NCBI RefSeq assembly: GCF_001042485.2
Contig: NZ_LBMN02000004.1
Coordinates: 248,001-312,000, forward strand
Direction: 5' to 3'
Source: Bacillus paralicheniformis
GTDB lineage: Bacteria > Bacillota > Bacilli > Bacillales > Bacillaceae
DNA: 64,000 nt
Shown here: positions 7,413 through 16,379 of the stretch, piece by piece
How the letters are laid out: the number at the start of each line of letters is the position of its first letter
How positions within the stretch are numbered: position 1 is the first letter of the stretch
Program-made: the position numbers and the translations under genes
The notes under the pieces: model-generated
The model's input: the letters and a program-made list of their open reading frames with translations, nothing else
The model's database searches: none
What the model was told of the DNA's origin: nothing

Positions 7413-8810
7413 TTGAAAACAGCACGGTTGCCATCAATGTTGGAAATCATTTGTGTATTAGGTGCATTTTTAGCGATAGTTTGTTCATTTACAGTCAAAT
7501 TTGATCTGCCGATTCAGCTGGCATTGTTTATTTCATGGTTTTTAGTGATTTTGCTCGGTCTGCGCCTGGGGCACCGGTATGAAGATTTGCAAAAATCGAT
7601 TACAAACGGAATTTCAAACGGACTCGAAGCGATATTGATCCTGATTGCCGTCGGCGCTCTGATCGGTACATGGATAGCCGGCGGTGTTGTGCCGACTTTG
7701 ATTTATTACGGGCTTGAGTTTATCCATCCGAGCATATTCCTGCTTGCCACGCTCATTATTTGTTCGATCACCTCTGTGGCCACAGGTACGTCTTGGGGTA
7801 CTGTAGGAACGGCCGGGATCGCCATGATGGCAATCGGTGAAGGGCTGGGGCTACCGCTTCCGCTTGTAGCCGGAGCCGTGCTGTCCGGCGCCTATTTCGG
7901 AGATAAATTATCACCGCTTTCCGATAGTACAGTGCTTGCGTCATCCCTTTCAAAGGTCGAAGTGATTACCCATGTCAGAGCGATGTTGTATTTGTCGGTT
8001 CCCGCCTATTTGATCACGGCGGTGTTGTTCACCATTACCGGATTTATTTACGGTAGTAAAAATGTCGATTTGCAGAAAGTCGAATTTTTGAAAACTTCTT
8101 TGCAAAACACGTTTGATATTCATATTTGGATGCTTGTTCCGGCTGTTATCGTTATCGTTCTTTTGGCCATGAGAAAGCCGTCTGTGCCGACGATCGCGAT
8201 CGGCGCACTTTTGGGGGCGATCTGGGCTGCGGTCTTCCAAGGCATGAATTTTGCGGATGCACTTGGTACGGCATACAACGGCTTTTCCATCGACACCGGG
8301 ATCAAATTTATGGACGAGCTCTTAAACCGCGGAGGAATTCAAGGCATGCTCGGTTCGGTCGTCGTTATCATTCTCGGTCTGGGCTTTGGCGGCCTTTTGG
8401 AGCACTTAGGCGTTCTAAAAGTGATCGTGTCCAAATTCCAGCAAAAGCTGACTTCTGCCGGCAACGTCACATTCTCGACGATTATCGTCGCTTTCCTGGC
8501 GAATGTGTTCGGCTGCGCGATGTACGTCTCGCTCATTTTAACACCGAAAATTATGGAGAAAAGCTATGACAAGCTCGGAATTGACCGGAGGGTGCTCTCC
8601 AGAAACGCGGAAGTCGGCGGTACGATGACGTCAGGCATGGTGCCGTGGTCAGACAACGGTATATATATGGCGGGGATTCTCGGCGTGTCAACCTTCTCTT
8701 ATCTGCCGTTCATGTGGCTGAGCTTTGTTTCAATCGGCCTTGCGATTTTGTACGGATACACAGGTAAATTTATTTGGTACACCGATAAAAAAGACTCGCC
8801 GGTTCAGTAG
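7413..8810 (+). CDS. mleN: NhaC-family Na+/H+ antiporter, malate-lactate type
   Basis: A 465-residue protein with about a dozen membrane helices, belonging to the NhaC family. It carries the conserved TGTSWGTVGTAG and GDKLSPLSDST motifs. In B. subtilis MleN exchanges Na+ and malate outside for H+ and lactate. Translation starts at a TTG preceded by GGGGG. The malic enzyme gene follows after 34 bases, so the two form a malate utilisation unit like that of B. subtilis. A cre-like palindrome overlaps the leader. Confidence 0.88.
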   Translation: MKTARLPSMLEIICVLGAFLAIVCSFTVKFDLPIQLALFISWFLVILLGLRLGHRYEDLQKSITNGISNGLEAILILIAVGALIGTWIAGGVVPTLIYYGLEFIHPSIFLLATLIICSITSVATGTSWGTVGTAGIAMMAIGEGLGLPLPLVAGAVLSGAYFGDKLSPLSDSTVLASSLSKVEVITHVRAMLYLSVPAYLITAVLFTITGFIYGSKNVDLQKVEFLKTSLQNTFDIHIWMLVPAVIVIVLLAMRKPSVPTIAIGALLGAIWAAVFQGMNFADALGTAYNGFSIDTGIKFMDELLNRGGIQGMLGSVVVIILGLGFGGLLEHLGVLKVIVSKFQQKLTSAGNVTFSTIIVAFLANVFGCAMYVSLILTPKIMEKSYDKLGIDRRVLSRNAEVGGTMTSGMVPWSDNGIYMAGILGVSTFSYLPFMWLSFVSIGLAILYGYTGKFIWYTDKKDSPVQ

Positions 8811-8844
8811 CCGATTTTAAAACAATTGATGGAGGTATTCTGTT

Positions 8845-10176
8845 ATGAATGGCAACAATATTATTCGGAATTTGATGCTGGAAATCCCTTCAGCACCAGG
8901 AAACCTTGGAAAGGTGACAACGGCGATCGGCCTTGCCGGCGGTGATATCGGAGAGGTTGAAACGATCAAGGTGGGGCCGAATTATACGATGCGGAACATT
9001 ACGGTTCAAGTTGAGCATGAAGAACAGCTTACCGAGATCCTTGAAGTGATCCGCAACTTAAAAGAAGGCATCCATCTTCATACCGTTTCAGACGACGTAC
9101 TGGCTGCCCATGAAGGCGGCAAGATCCGCGTGAAAAGCAAGATGCCGATCCGCTCGCTCGCTGATCTGCGGCGGGTGTATACGCCGGGTGTCGCGAATGT
9201 GTGCGAGCTTATTAAAGAAGAGCCGCAAAAAGCGAATATCTATACAGGCATCGGCAATTCGGTTGCAATTGTAACGGACGGTACGGCCATCCTAGGCTTG
9301 GGAGACATTGGGCCTGTGGCGGGAATGCCTGTTATGGAAGGGAAGGCCGCGCTTTTCGACCAGCTTGCAGACATCAGCGGAGTTCCGATTCTGCTTGATA
9401 CGAATGATCCTGACGAAATCGTGCGGACGGTTAAAAACATTGCGCCCGGATTTAGCGGTATTTTGCTTGAAGACATCGGTTCACCGCATTGTTTTGAAAT
9501 CGAAGAGCGCCTGAAAAACGACCTGAATATTCCGGTCATGCATGACGACCAGCACGGTACTGCGGTGGTGACACTGGCGGCCGCCATTTCAGCCGCCAAG
9601 AGTGCAGGGGTCGATCTGAAGCAGGCCCATGTCGGCCAAATCGGCCTGGGTGCGGCAGGGGTCGCGATCTGCAGAATGTTTATGGCATATGGGGTAAAAC
9701 GTGTCATCGGAACGGATAAATCGCTTGAGGCGATGGCGCGTTTAGAGAACTATGGCGGCCATGCGGCTGAAAGCATCGAAGAATTGATGGAAAGCTGCGA
9801 TATCATCGTCGCGACAACCGGCGTTCCGGGATTGATCAATAAGAAATGGGTTCGGGAAGGCCAGGTGATTTTGGCTCTGTCCAATCCGAAGCCGGAGATT
9901 GAGCCTGAGGATGCGCTTGAGGCCGGGGCAGCCTACGCTGCGGATGGACGGTCTGTCAACAATGTGCTGGGGTTCCCCGGTATTTTCAGGGGCGTGTTAA
10001 ATGCCGGAGCGGAATCGATCAGCCACCCAATGCTGGTCGCGGCCGCCGAAGCGATCGCATCCTGCACAAAACAAGGCGATCTTGTGCCTGATCCGCTGAA
10101 TCCTGATGTTCACGAGATTGTGGCCAAAGCAGTCGAAAGGGTCGCACTTTCAGAAATGGGAAAAATGAACGGATAA
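8845..10176 (+). CDS. mleA: NAD-dependent malic enzyme with N-terminal ACT domain
   Basis: This 443-residue enzyme oxidatively decarboxylates malate to pyruvate. Residues 1-80 form an ACT-like domain (LMLEIPSAPGNLGKVTTAI), followed by the malic enzyme core: RVYTPGVANVC with the catalytic tyrosine, VMEGKAALF with the catalytic lysine, the metal-binding HDDQHGTAVV, and a Rossmann fold beginning GQIGLGAAGVAI. It belongs to the short bacterial class. GGAGG precedes the ATG. It is coupled to mleN and ends at a strong terminator. Confidence 0.93.
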   Translation: MNGNNIIRNLMLEIPSAPGNLGKVTTAIGLAGGDIGEVETIKVGPNYTMRNITVQVEHEEQLTEILEVIRNLKEGIHLHTVSDDVLAAHEGGKIRVKSKMPIRSLADLRRVYTPGVANVCELIKEEPQKANIYTGIGNSVAIVTDGTAILGLGDIGPVAGMPVMEGKAALFDQLADISGVPILLDTNDPDEIVRTVKNIAPGFSGILLEDIGSPHCFEIEERLKNDLNIPVMHDDQHGTAVVTLAAAISAAKSAGVDLKQAHVGQIGLGAAGVAICRMFMAYGVKRVIGTDKSLEAMARLENYGGHAAESIEELMESCDIIVATTGVPGLINKKWVREGQVILALSNPKPEIEPEDALEAGAAYAADGRSVNNVLGFPGIFRGVLNAGAESISHPMLVAAAEAIASCTKQGDLVPDPLNPDVHEIVAKAVERVALSEMGKMNG

Positions 10177-10178
10177 AG

Positions 10179-10227
10179 AAAACAGCTGCTGCTTTATCGC
10201 AATACGGATAAAGCGGCAGCTGTTTTT
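10179..10227. terminator. Bidirectional terminator between mleA and the DUF1259-like gene
   Basis: A long hairpin (about 10179-10198 with 10207-10227) with one small bulge and flanking A and T runs. The stop codon of the convergent gene (10194-10196) lies within it. Confidence 0.85.
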
Positions 10228-10583
10228 CTTGCGAATGTTAACGGCGGTTCTACAGATTGAAAATGAATATATAAAATATTCGGTTTTGTAAAAATCCAAT
10301 GATTGTGGAGAGCGCTGATGATGATGCCTTGATCGACAAGCTTTTTTGTAAACAACGGAATTTCTTCAGGCAAAATGGCAACTTCGGCCATATTCAAGGC
10401 GATTCCGTTTTGATCGAGCGACTCGAACATGACTTCTTCCATGCCGACTCCACGGCTTGGCCTTCCTTGAATCGTGACGCGCAAATTCCGTTTGATGCTG
10501 ACAGAACAGACACCGTGTTCAATGTGCGGCTCCCAATTTAAAATATGTCCAAACTGCTGGCAAAGCGAATGAAAACTTTGCAT
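10194..10583 (-). CDS. DUF1259 (LppY/LpqO-like) protein
   Basis: A 129-residue cytoplasmic protein. The C-terminal half, with ALHNHWIF and ILYIHFQS, resembles DUF1259, a family of unknown function that typically has paired histidines. I chose the ATG at 10583 because it has GGAGG nine bases upstream; a longer frame starts ten codons earlier without such a site. There is no signal peptide, unlike the lipoprotein members of the family. It is monocistronic and convergent with mleA. No function is proposed. Confidence 0.7.
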   Translation of the reverse strand: MQSFHSLCQQFGHILNWEPHIEHGVCSVSIKRNLRVTIQGRPSRGVGMEEVMFESLDQNGIALNMAEVAILPEEIPLFTKKLVDQGIIISALHNHWIFTKPNILYIHFQSVEPPLTFARKTAAALSVLR

Positions 10584-10667
10584 CTGCTGAACCTCCATTT
10601 TTAAAGTTACCACGATTTTATGAAGGGAACCTGCATATTTAGAATCCTTTAAAAATGGACAATCTTT

Positions 10668-11456
10668 TTATTTGATGATTTCTTCACCGCCCGGCTTGTT
10701 TGCATAGTGGTACATGAAGCCCATCATAAACGCGCCTCCGATCAGGTTCCCGAGGGTTACCGGAATCAAGTTATGGATTGCGCCTGCAATCGAAATCGTA
10801 TCCGGATGCTCGGTGACCAGAGAGACGGCAAAAGTGGCCATGTTCGCGATGCTGTGTTCATAACCGGAAATAAAGAAAGTAAAAACAAACAGCATCATAG
10901 AGAACATTTTCGCTCCGTCTCCTTTTTGCGCCATCGGAACAAAGAACGCAAGGCAGACTAGCCAGTTACACAAAATCGCTTTGAAAAACAATTCGGTCAC
11001 CGGCGTATTCATTTTATGTTCCGCCACGCTAAGTATAAAGCCGGTGGAAGAAGGATCCTTAAATAAACCGGTCGCAAAGATGAGGCCTGCGAAAAACACG
11101 GCGCCCATTAAATTTCCTGCATAGCTGAACATCCACAGCTTGATAACAGCGGGCCAACGCATTTTTTTACGAAGCGCAGCCAATGTATAATAAAATGTAT
11201 TTCCCGTAAATAAATCTCCTCCGCCATAGACGATCAGAATGATGGCGCCCCCGAATGTGATTGCTGCAATTGGATATGTGAACGGAGAATGTTCAACATA
11301 AAATAGATTCCCCGTTTTAAACGCTACAATGACTCCGAACCCGATAAACATACTGGCCAGCATAGCTCGTAAAAGATAACGAAGCGGGCTTTGCATAAAG
11401 ATGCTTTGCTTTTTTAAGGCAAGCTCTTCGACTAGAACAAGTGATTTTGATTCCAT
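10668..11456 (-). CDS. ywcJ: Formate/nitrite transporter family channel
   Basis: A 262-residue membrane protein with six predicted helices and the FNT family signature region GGGDLFTGNTFYYT; the FISGYEHSIANM segment is also conserved. It resembles B. subtilis YwcJ closely. FNT channels carry formate, nitrite or related monovalent anions. I chose the ATG at 11456, giving MESKS, because GGTGG lies upstream and the alignment starts there; the longer frame would add 44 residues unlike the family. The upstream region has a perfect Rex operator over the -35 box, which suggests induction when NADH/NAD+ is high. Confidence 0.9.
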   Translation of the reverse strand: MESKSLVLVEELALKKQSIFMQSPLRYLLRAMLASMFIGFGVIVAFKTGNLFYVEHSPFTYPIAAITFGGAIILIVYGGGDLFTGNTFYYTLAALRKKMRWPAVIKLWMFSYAGNLMGAVFFAGLIFATGLFKDPSSTGFILSVAEHKMNTPVTELFFKAILCNWLVCLAFFVPMAQKGDGAKMFSMMLFVFTFFISGYEHSIANMATFAVSLVTEHPDTISIAGAIHNLIPVTLGNLIGGAFMMGFMYHYANKPGGEEIIK

Positions 11457-11512
11457 GTTTTCCACCACCATCAAGTGTTTACTTAAGAAGTATCTATCAT
11501 AAATACAAACTA

Positions 11513-11541
11513 AGTATAGCAGGATATTGTGAAACATTTCA
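11513..11541 (-). promoter_or_regulatory. ywcJ promoter
   Basis: On the minus strand TGAAAT, a 17-base spacer and TATACT. The -35 box lies inside the Rex operator. Confidence 0.6.
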
Positions 11542-11544
11542 CAA
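11527..11544. promoter_or_regulatory. Rex operator of ywcJ
   Basis: TTGTGAAACATTTCACAA matches the Rex consensus TTGTGAA-N4-TTCACAA at every fixed position. Rex is the NADH-responsive repressor of fermentation and low-oxygen genes, and ywcJ is known in B. subtilis as a Rex target. Confidence 0.88.
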
Positions 11545-11619
11545 ATTTTGTGTATTTTGTTTGAACAAATGTATGGTTCGATTTTCATAGAATAAACAGG
11601 GTATCGTTATTGTTTATTT

Positions 11620-11961
11620 TCAAGTAATAAATATTCCATCCATTCGTAAAAGCCTGAGGGAGCGATGTTTCAAAAATAGCTCGACAGGGAGGGATACGGC
11701 AGCAAGCAGGTAAATGCGCAGTGTAATCAGCAAGTGCTGCATGAAGGCATAGATGAAGGACGTGCGCAAAAGGCTGAGGGAAGATTTCACAGATTGGACA
11801 AAATAGCAGGACTTTCCGTCAGGCGTTTTCAAGCTGAAGGAAAGCGCCGAATTTGTTTGATTGCATATAACGGTATTCTTTTGATCCGCAAGGCTTTGCG
11901 CAGAGAATCGCAATCGTTGAATGACGAAATGCTCCGCGGGAATGAGGGGCATTTTTCTCAT
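11620..11961 (-). other. Doubtful hypothetical ORF in the ywcJ-cydA gap
   Basis: A 113-codon frame with basic residues and one hydrophobic segment. It overlaps an opposite-strand frame of 88 codons (11734-12000), and neither has a good ribosome-binding site or a family I recognise. At most one can be real; both may be chance or remains of a decayed gene. The gap 11589-11977 otherwise shows no gene. Confidence 0.2.
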
Positions 11962-11977
11962 GCTGATTTAGTTCTTG

Positions 11978-12028
11978 TTAACCACAGTGTCACAAAATAG
12001 CTATAATTTCTTCGGATAATTGTCACAA
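11978..12028. promoter_or_regulatory. cydA promoter with degenerate Rex sites
   Basis: A TATAAT box at 12002-12007 with a weak -35 at about 11978-11984 gives a leader of roughly 230 bases before cydA. Two GTCACAA half sites, each ending an imperfect Rex-like 18-mer (11978-11995 and 12011-12028), flank the -10 box. A third imperfect match, ATGTGAA-N4-TGAGCAA, lies at 12173-12190. B. subtilis cydA is known to have several Rex sites and a long leader. Confidence 0.5.
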
Positions 12029-12245
12029 TGACATCCATAAATTAGGGAATATGTACTTTATTTAAGAAGGGATTCGCGGTAAAGTACAGGTATAAATAAC
12101 CATCCGGATAATAACGGAACATCAATGTGGGCCAAGGTCACCCTTTTGTCTGTGATCATATTCATAAGATTCATGTGAAACTTTGAGCAAGGGTGATGCC
12201 ATTCGGCAACGGTCCGGCTAGAACAAAGAGGAGGAGACTGGAACA

Positions 12246-13652
12246 GTGGACGAACTCATTTTGGCAAGATTTCAATTTGCTTCAACAACGATCTTTCACT
12301 TTATTTTTGTGCCGATGTCAATCGGGCTTGTCTTTATGGTTGCTTTAATGGAAACTCTATACGTCGTAAAGAAAAAAGACATTTACAGAACGATGGCTAA
12401 ATTTTGGGGGCACTTATTTTTAATTAATTTTGCAGTCGGTGTGGTCACCGGGATTCTACAGGAATTTCAGTTCGGAATGAACTGGTCGGAGTACTCCCGC
12501 TTTGTCGGTGATGTATTCGGCGCTCCGCTCGCGGTGGAGGCGCTGCTTGCTTTCTTTATGGAATCGACGTTTATCGGTTTGTGGATATTTGGCTGGGACC
12601 GGCTTCCGAAGAAGATTCATTTGCTGTCCATCTGGCTTGTTTCGCTTGGAACGATCATGTCGGCGTTTTGGATTTTAGCGGCCAACTCGTTTATGCAGGA
12701 GCCTGTCGGATTCGCGATCAAAAACGGCCGCGCGGAAATGACCGATTTCTTTGCGATTATTAAAAATCCGCAGCTATGGGTTGAATTTCCGCACGTCATT
12801 TTCGGTGCGCTTGCCACCGGAGCGTTTTTCATTGCCGGTGTCAGCGCGTATAAAATGCTGAAAAAACAGGAATTGCTCTTTTTTAAAAAATCCTTTCAAA
12901 TCGCGATGATTGTGGCGCTTGTTTCCGGCATCGGCGTAGCGTTCAGCGGACATGAGCAGGCCCAGCATCTGATGAAGAGCCAGCCGATGAAAATGGCTGC
13001 CAGCGAAGCGCTTTGGGATGACAGCGGCGATCCTGCAGCTTGGACGGTGCTTGCGAACATTGACGCGGACAAGCAGGAAAACAAATCAGAGCTCAGCATC
13101 CCGTATGCGCTCAGCTATTTGGCTTATAAACAATTCAGCGGCGATGTGCCCGGAATGAAGACGCTGCAAAAGCAATATGAAGAAAAATACGGAGAAGGAA
13201 ATTATATTCCGCCGGTGAAAACGACGTTCTGGAGCTTCAGAATCATGGCCGGTTCAGGACTTTTAATGATCGTTGCCGCTTTGACTGGCCTCTATCTCAG
13301 CTTCCGTAAAAGACTTGAAACAAGCAAATGGTTTTTGCGGACGATGGTGGCTTTAATCGCCTTTCCATTCATTGCAAATACGGCGGGGTGGATCATGACT
13401 GAAATCGGACGCCAGCCGTGGACGGTGTTCGGTATTTTGACAACGGCGCAGTCCGTGTCGCCGAACGTATCAGCGGGAATGCTGCTGTTTTCCGTCATCG
13501 CGTTTACAGCGATTTATCTTGTACTGGCGCTCGTTCTTGTCTACTTGTTTGTGCGGGAGATTAAAAAAGGGGCTGCACACCATGACCACCATCATGACGA
13601 TTCCGTATCGACAGACCCGTTTGATCAGGAGGTTTACCATGGTATCTCTTAA
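12246..13652 (+). CDS. cydA: Cytochrome bd quinol oxidase subunit I
   Basis: This 468-residue integral membrane subunit carries the hemes of cytochrome bd and the quinol-binding loop. The start (ARFQFASTTIFHFIFVPMSIG), the GAPLAVEALLAFFMEST segment, and GRQPWTVFGILTTAQSVSP are typical. Translation starts at a GTG with AGGAGGA upstream. The Q-loop is of the short type found in Bacillus. It is the first gene of cydABCD; its end overlaps cydB by 14 bases. The enzyme reduces oxygen at low tension without pumping protons. Confidence 0.96.
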   Translation: MDELILARFQFASTTIFHFIFVPMSIGLVFMVALMETLYVVKKKDIYRTMAKFWGHLFLINFAVGVVTGILQEFQFGMNWSEYSRFVGDVFGAPLAVEALLAFFMESTFIGLWIFGWDRLPKKIHLLSIWLVSLGTIMSAFWILAANSFMQEPVGFAIKNGRAEMTDFFAIIKNPQLWVEFPHVIFGALATGAFFIAGVSAYKMLKKQELLFFKKSFQIAMIVALVSGIGVAFSGHEQAQHLMKSQPMKMAASEALWDDSGDPAAWTVLANIDADKQENKSELSIPYALSYLAYKQFSGDVPGMKTLQKQYEEKYGEGNYIPPVKTTFWSFRIMAGSGLLMIVAALTGLYLSFRKRLETSKWFLRTMVALIAFPFIANTAGWIMTEIGRQPWTVFGILTTAQSVSPNVSAGMLLFSVIAFTAIYLVLALVLVYLFVREIKKGAAHHDHHHDDSVSTDPFDQEVYHGIS

Positions 13653-14655
13653 TGAACTTTGGTTTATATTAGTCGCTGTGCTGTTCATCGGTTTTTTCTT
13701 TCTTGAAGGTTTTGATTTCGGCGTCGGAATGGCGACCCGGTTTCTCGGGCGCAACGAGCTTGAACGGAGGGTGATGATCAATACGATCGGCCCTTTCTGG
13801 GATGCCAATGAAGTCTGGCTGCTGACTGGGGGAGGCGCGATTTTCGCGGCTTTTCCAAACTGGTATGCCACGATGTTCAGCGGATATTACATTCCGTTTG
13901 TCTTTGTTCTTCTTGCATTGATCGGACGCGGAGTCGCGTTTGAATTTAGAGGGAAAGTCGAAACCGCAAAATGGAAGAAAACATGGGATTGGGTCGTATT
14001 CTTCGGCAGCATTCTGCCCCCGTTTTTGTTCGGTGTTTTATTTACCAGTATTTTGCGCGGTATGCCGATTGATGCCGATATGAATCTGCACGCCGGTTTT
14101 ACTGACTATGTGAACGTCTATTCCGTAACAGGGGGAGTCACCGTTACACTTCTCTGCCTGCTGCACGGCCTGATCTTTATTACGTTGAGAACGGAAGCCG
14201 ATTTGCGCGACCGGGCAAGACAGCTGGCTAAAAAAGTCGTATTCGCCGTTTTGGCGGCGCTTGTTGCCTTTGTTGCTTTATCCATTTTTGAAACGGACTT
14301 GTTCACGGGCAGGGGACATGTGACGATACCTCTTGCGGCTCTGATTGTCGTTTGTTATGTGCTGTCGATCGTATTTATGAAACAAAAACGCGACGGCTGG
14401 ACATTTGCTATGACAGGGGCTGGGATCGCCCTCACAGTGGCGACGATTTTCACTGCGCTGTTCCCGCGCGTCATGATCAGCTCGGTCAAAAGCGCATATG
14501 ATTTAACGGTTTATAATGCTTCATCAGGAGACTATTCTTTAAAAGTGATGACGATCGTCGCGCTGTCACTGCTTCCGTTCGTGCTGGGCTATCAGATCTG
14601 GAGCTACTATGTTTTTCGAAAACGGGTCAGCAGTAAGGAGCCAATGATTTATTAA
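13639..14655 (+). CDS. cydB: Cytochrome bd quinol oxidase subunit II
   Basis: A 338-residue subunit with eight or nine membrane helices; LEGFDFGVGMATRFLGRN and GPFWDANEVWLLTGGGA are family hallmarks. I chose the ATG at 13639 because AGGAGG lies just before it and the N-terminus and length match B. subtilis CydB; an upstream frame would add 40 residues inside cydA. It overlaps both neighbours (cydC start at the TAATG junction), which points to coupled translation. Confidence 0.95.
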   Translation: MVSLNELWFILVAVLFIGFFFLEGFDFGVGMATRFLGRNELERRVMINTIGPFWDANEVWLLTGGGAIFAAFPNWYATMFSGYYIPFVFVLLALIGRGVAFEFRGKVETAKWKKTWDWVVFFGSILPPFLFGVLFTSILRGMPIDADMNLHAGFTDYVNVYSVTGGVTVTLLCLLHGLIFITLRTEADLRDRARQLAKKVVFAVLAALVAFVALSIFETDLFTGRGHVTIPLAALIVVCYVLSIVFMKQKRDGWTFAMTGAGIALTVATIFTALFPRVMISSVKSAYDLTVYNASSGDYSLKVMTIVALSLLPFVLGYQIWSYYVFRKRVSSKEPMIY

Positions 14656-16379
14656 TGGGAAAAGATCTTTTGCAATATAAAGGAATGAAGCGAATTCTTG
14701 CAGCACTCACCGTACTGACATGCATGCAGGGCGCAGCTATTATCATGCAGGCCGAATGGCTTGCTGAAGCGGTGACCCGCCTTTTTAACGGCGAGCGGGT
14801 CGGTTCGCTTGTTCCGCTGATCATCTTATTTACCGCCGCTTTTTTATTCCGCCATGCCGTGACCCTTGTCAGGCAAAGGCTGATTTTTGATTATGCCGCC
14901 AAGACGGGGGCCGACCTGCGGAAAAAGTTTTTGGAGAAGCTTTTCCAATCCGGCCCCGGACTGGCGAGAAAAGAAGGAACAGGTCACGTCGTCACACTCG
15001 CGATGGAAGGAATTGCGCAGTTTCGCCGCTATTTGGAGCTGTTTTTGCCAAAAATGATCAGCATGGCTGTTATACCGCCGGCGGTTGTCTGTTATGTCTT
15101 TTTTAAAGACACATCCTCCGCTGCAGTCTTAATGATTACGCTGCCGATTTTAATCGCATTTATGATCCTTCTCGGCTATGCGGCAAAGAGAAAAGCGGAC
15201 AGCCAGTGGAAGACGTATGAGATGCTTTCAAATCATTTTACTGATTCCTTGCGCGGCCTGGAAACATTGAAAGTGCTGGGCATGAGCCGTTCACATACGA
15301 AGAATATTTTTCATGTGAGCGAACGGTACAGGAAAGCGACGATGGGCACGCTTAAAATTGCCTTTCTGTCTTCGTTTGCACTGGATTTTTTCACCATGCT
15401 GTCCGTGGCAACCGTAGCCGTTTTTCTCGGTCTCGGTCTTGTTGACGGCACTATCATACTGGAGCCGGCGCTAGCCATTCTGATTCTTGCGCCTGAGTTT
15501 TTTCTCCCTGTCCGGGAAGTCGGCAATGACTATCATGCTACGTTGAACGGACGGGAAGCCGGTAAAGCGATCAAGGCGATATTGGAGTCGCCCGGTTTCA
15601 AGGATGAGGCGCCTTTGGATCTTGAGCGATGGTCAGACAACGATCAAATCGAGTTCAAGGATGTAGAGGTGCGGCATGATGAGGAGGAAAACTCCTCATT
15701 ATCCGGCATTTCTCTATCGTTTAAAGGAAAGAAAAAAATCGGAATCATCGGAGAAAGCGGTGCCGGAAAATCTACGCTTATCGATGTGCTCGGCGGTTTC
15801 TTGGAAACGAAAAGCGGCGTGATCAAAGTCGGGGGAAAAGAGAGGACGCATTTGCAGACAGACAGCTGGCAAAATCAGCTCCTGTATATTCCGCAGCATC
15901 CCTATATCTTTCCGGATACGCTCGGAGCCAATATCCGTTTTTATCATCCCGGCGCTTCTGACGAAGAAGTTGAACAGGCAGCAAGAGCCGCCGGGCTGAC
16001 GGAGCTGATTGATCAGCTTCCGTCCGGCTTAGAGGAGCGGATCGGTGAAGGCGGGAGGGCATTAAGCGGCGGACAGGCGCAGCGCACAGCCGTTGCCCGG
16101 GCTTTCCTAGGCAACCGTCCGATTCTCCTTTTAGATGAGCCGACCGCTCACTTGGATATCGAAACAGAATACGAATTGAAAAAAACGATGCTGAAATTGT
16201 TTGAAGACAAGCTGGTTTTTATGGCAACTCATCGTCTTCACTGGATGCTTGATATGGATGAAATTATCGTGCTGAAGAATGGACAGGTGGCTGAAACCGG
16301 TACACATCAAGAATTGATTGAAAAGCGGGGCGTTTATTACGAGCTTGTGCAGGCGCAGTCGTTTGGAGGTGCATCATGA
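14655..16379 (+). CDS. cydC: Heterodimeric ABC transporter subunit for cytochrome bd assembly
   Basis: A 574-residue half transporter: six membrane helices in residues 1-320, then an ATPase domain with GESGAGKST, LSGGQAQR and LLLDEPTAHLD. With CydD it forms the exporter required to assemble cytochrome bd; in E. coli the pair exports cysteine or glutathione and binds heme. The start ATG overlaps the cydB stop (TAATG), and the stop overlaps cydD (ATGA). Confidence 0.93.
   Translation: MGKDLLQYKGMKRILAALTVLTCMQGAAIIMQAEWLAEAVTRLFNGERVGSLVPLIILFTAAFLFRHAVTLVRQRLIFDYAAKTGADLRKKFLEKLFQSGPGLARKEGTGHVVTLAMEGIAQFRRYLELFLPKMISMAVIPPAVVCYVFFKDTSSAAVLMITLPILIAFMILLGYAAKRKADSQWKTYEMLSNHFTDSLRGLETLKVLGMSRSHTKNIFHVSERYRKATMGTLKIAFLSSFALDFFTMLSVATVAVFLGLGLVDGTIILEPALAILILAPEFFLPVREVGNDYHATLNGREAGKAIKAILESPGFKDEAPLDLERWSDNDQIEFKDVEVRHDEEENSSLSGISLSFKGKKKIGIIGESGAGKSTLIDVLGGFLETKSGVIKVGGKERTHLQTDSWQNQLLYIPQHPYIFPDTLGANIRFYHPGASDEEVEQAARAAGLTELIDQLPSGLEERIGEGGRALSGGQAQRTAVARAFLGNRPILLLDEPTAHLDIETEYELKKTMLKLFEDKLVFMATHRLHWMLDMDEIIVLKNGQVAETGTHQELIEKRGVYYELVQAQSFGGAS

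Noticed and set aside
8126..8569. Long frames inside mleN, cydCD, the MFS gene at 57261 and other genes
   Set aside because: They are alternative-frame shadows of strongly coding genes with known families.
10668..11588. 306-residue form of YwcJ starting at 11588
   Set aside because: The extra 44 residues cover the Rex operator and promoter; the ATG at 11456 is the real start.
13519..13638. Longer N-terminus for CydB
   Set aside because: It lies inside cydA in another frame, and the ATG at 13639 has AGGAGG and matches the family start.
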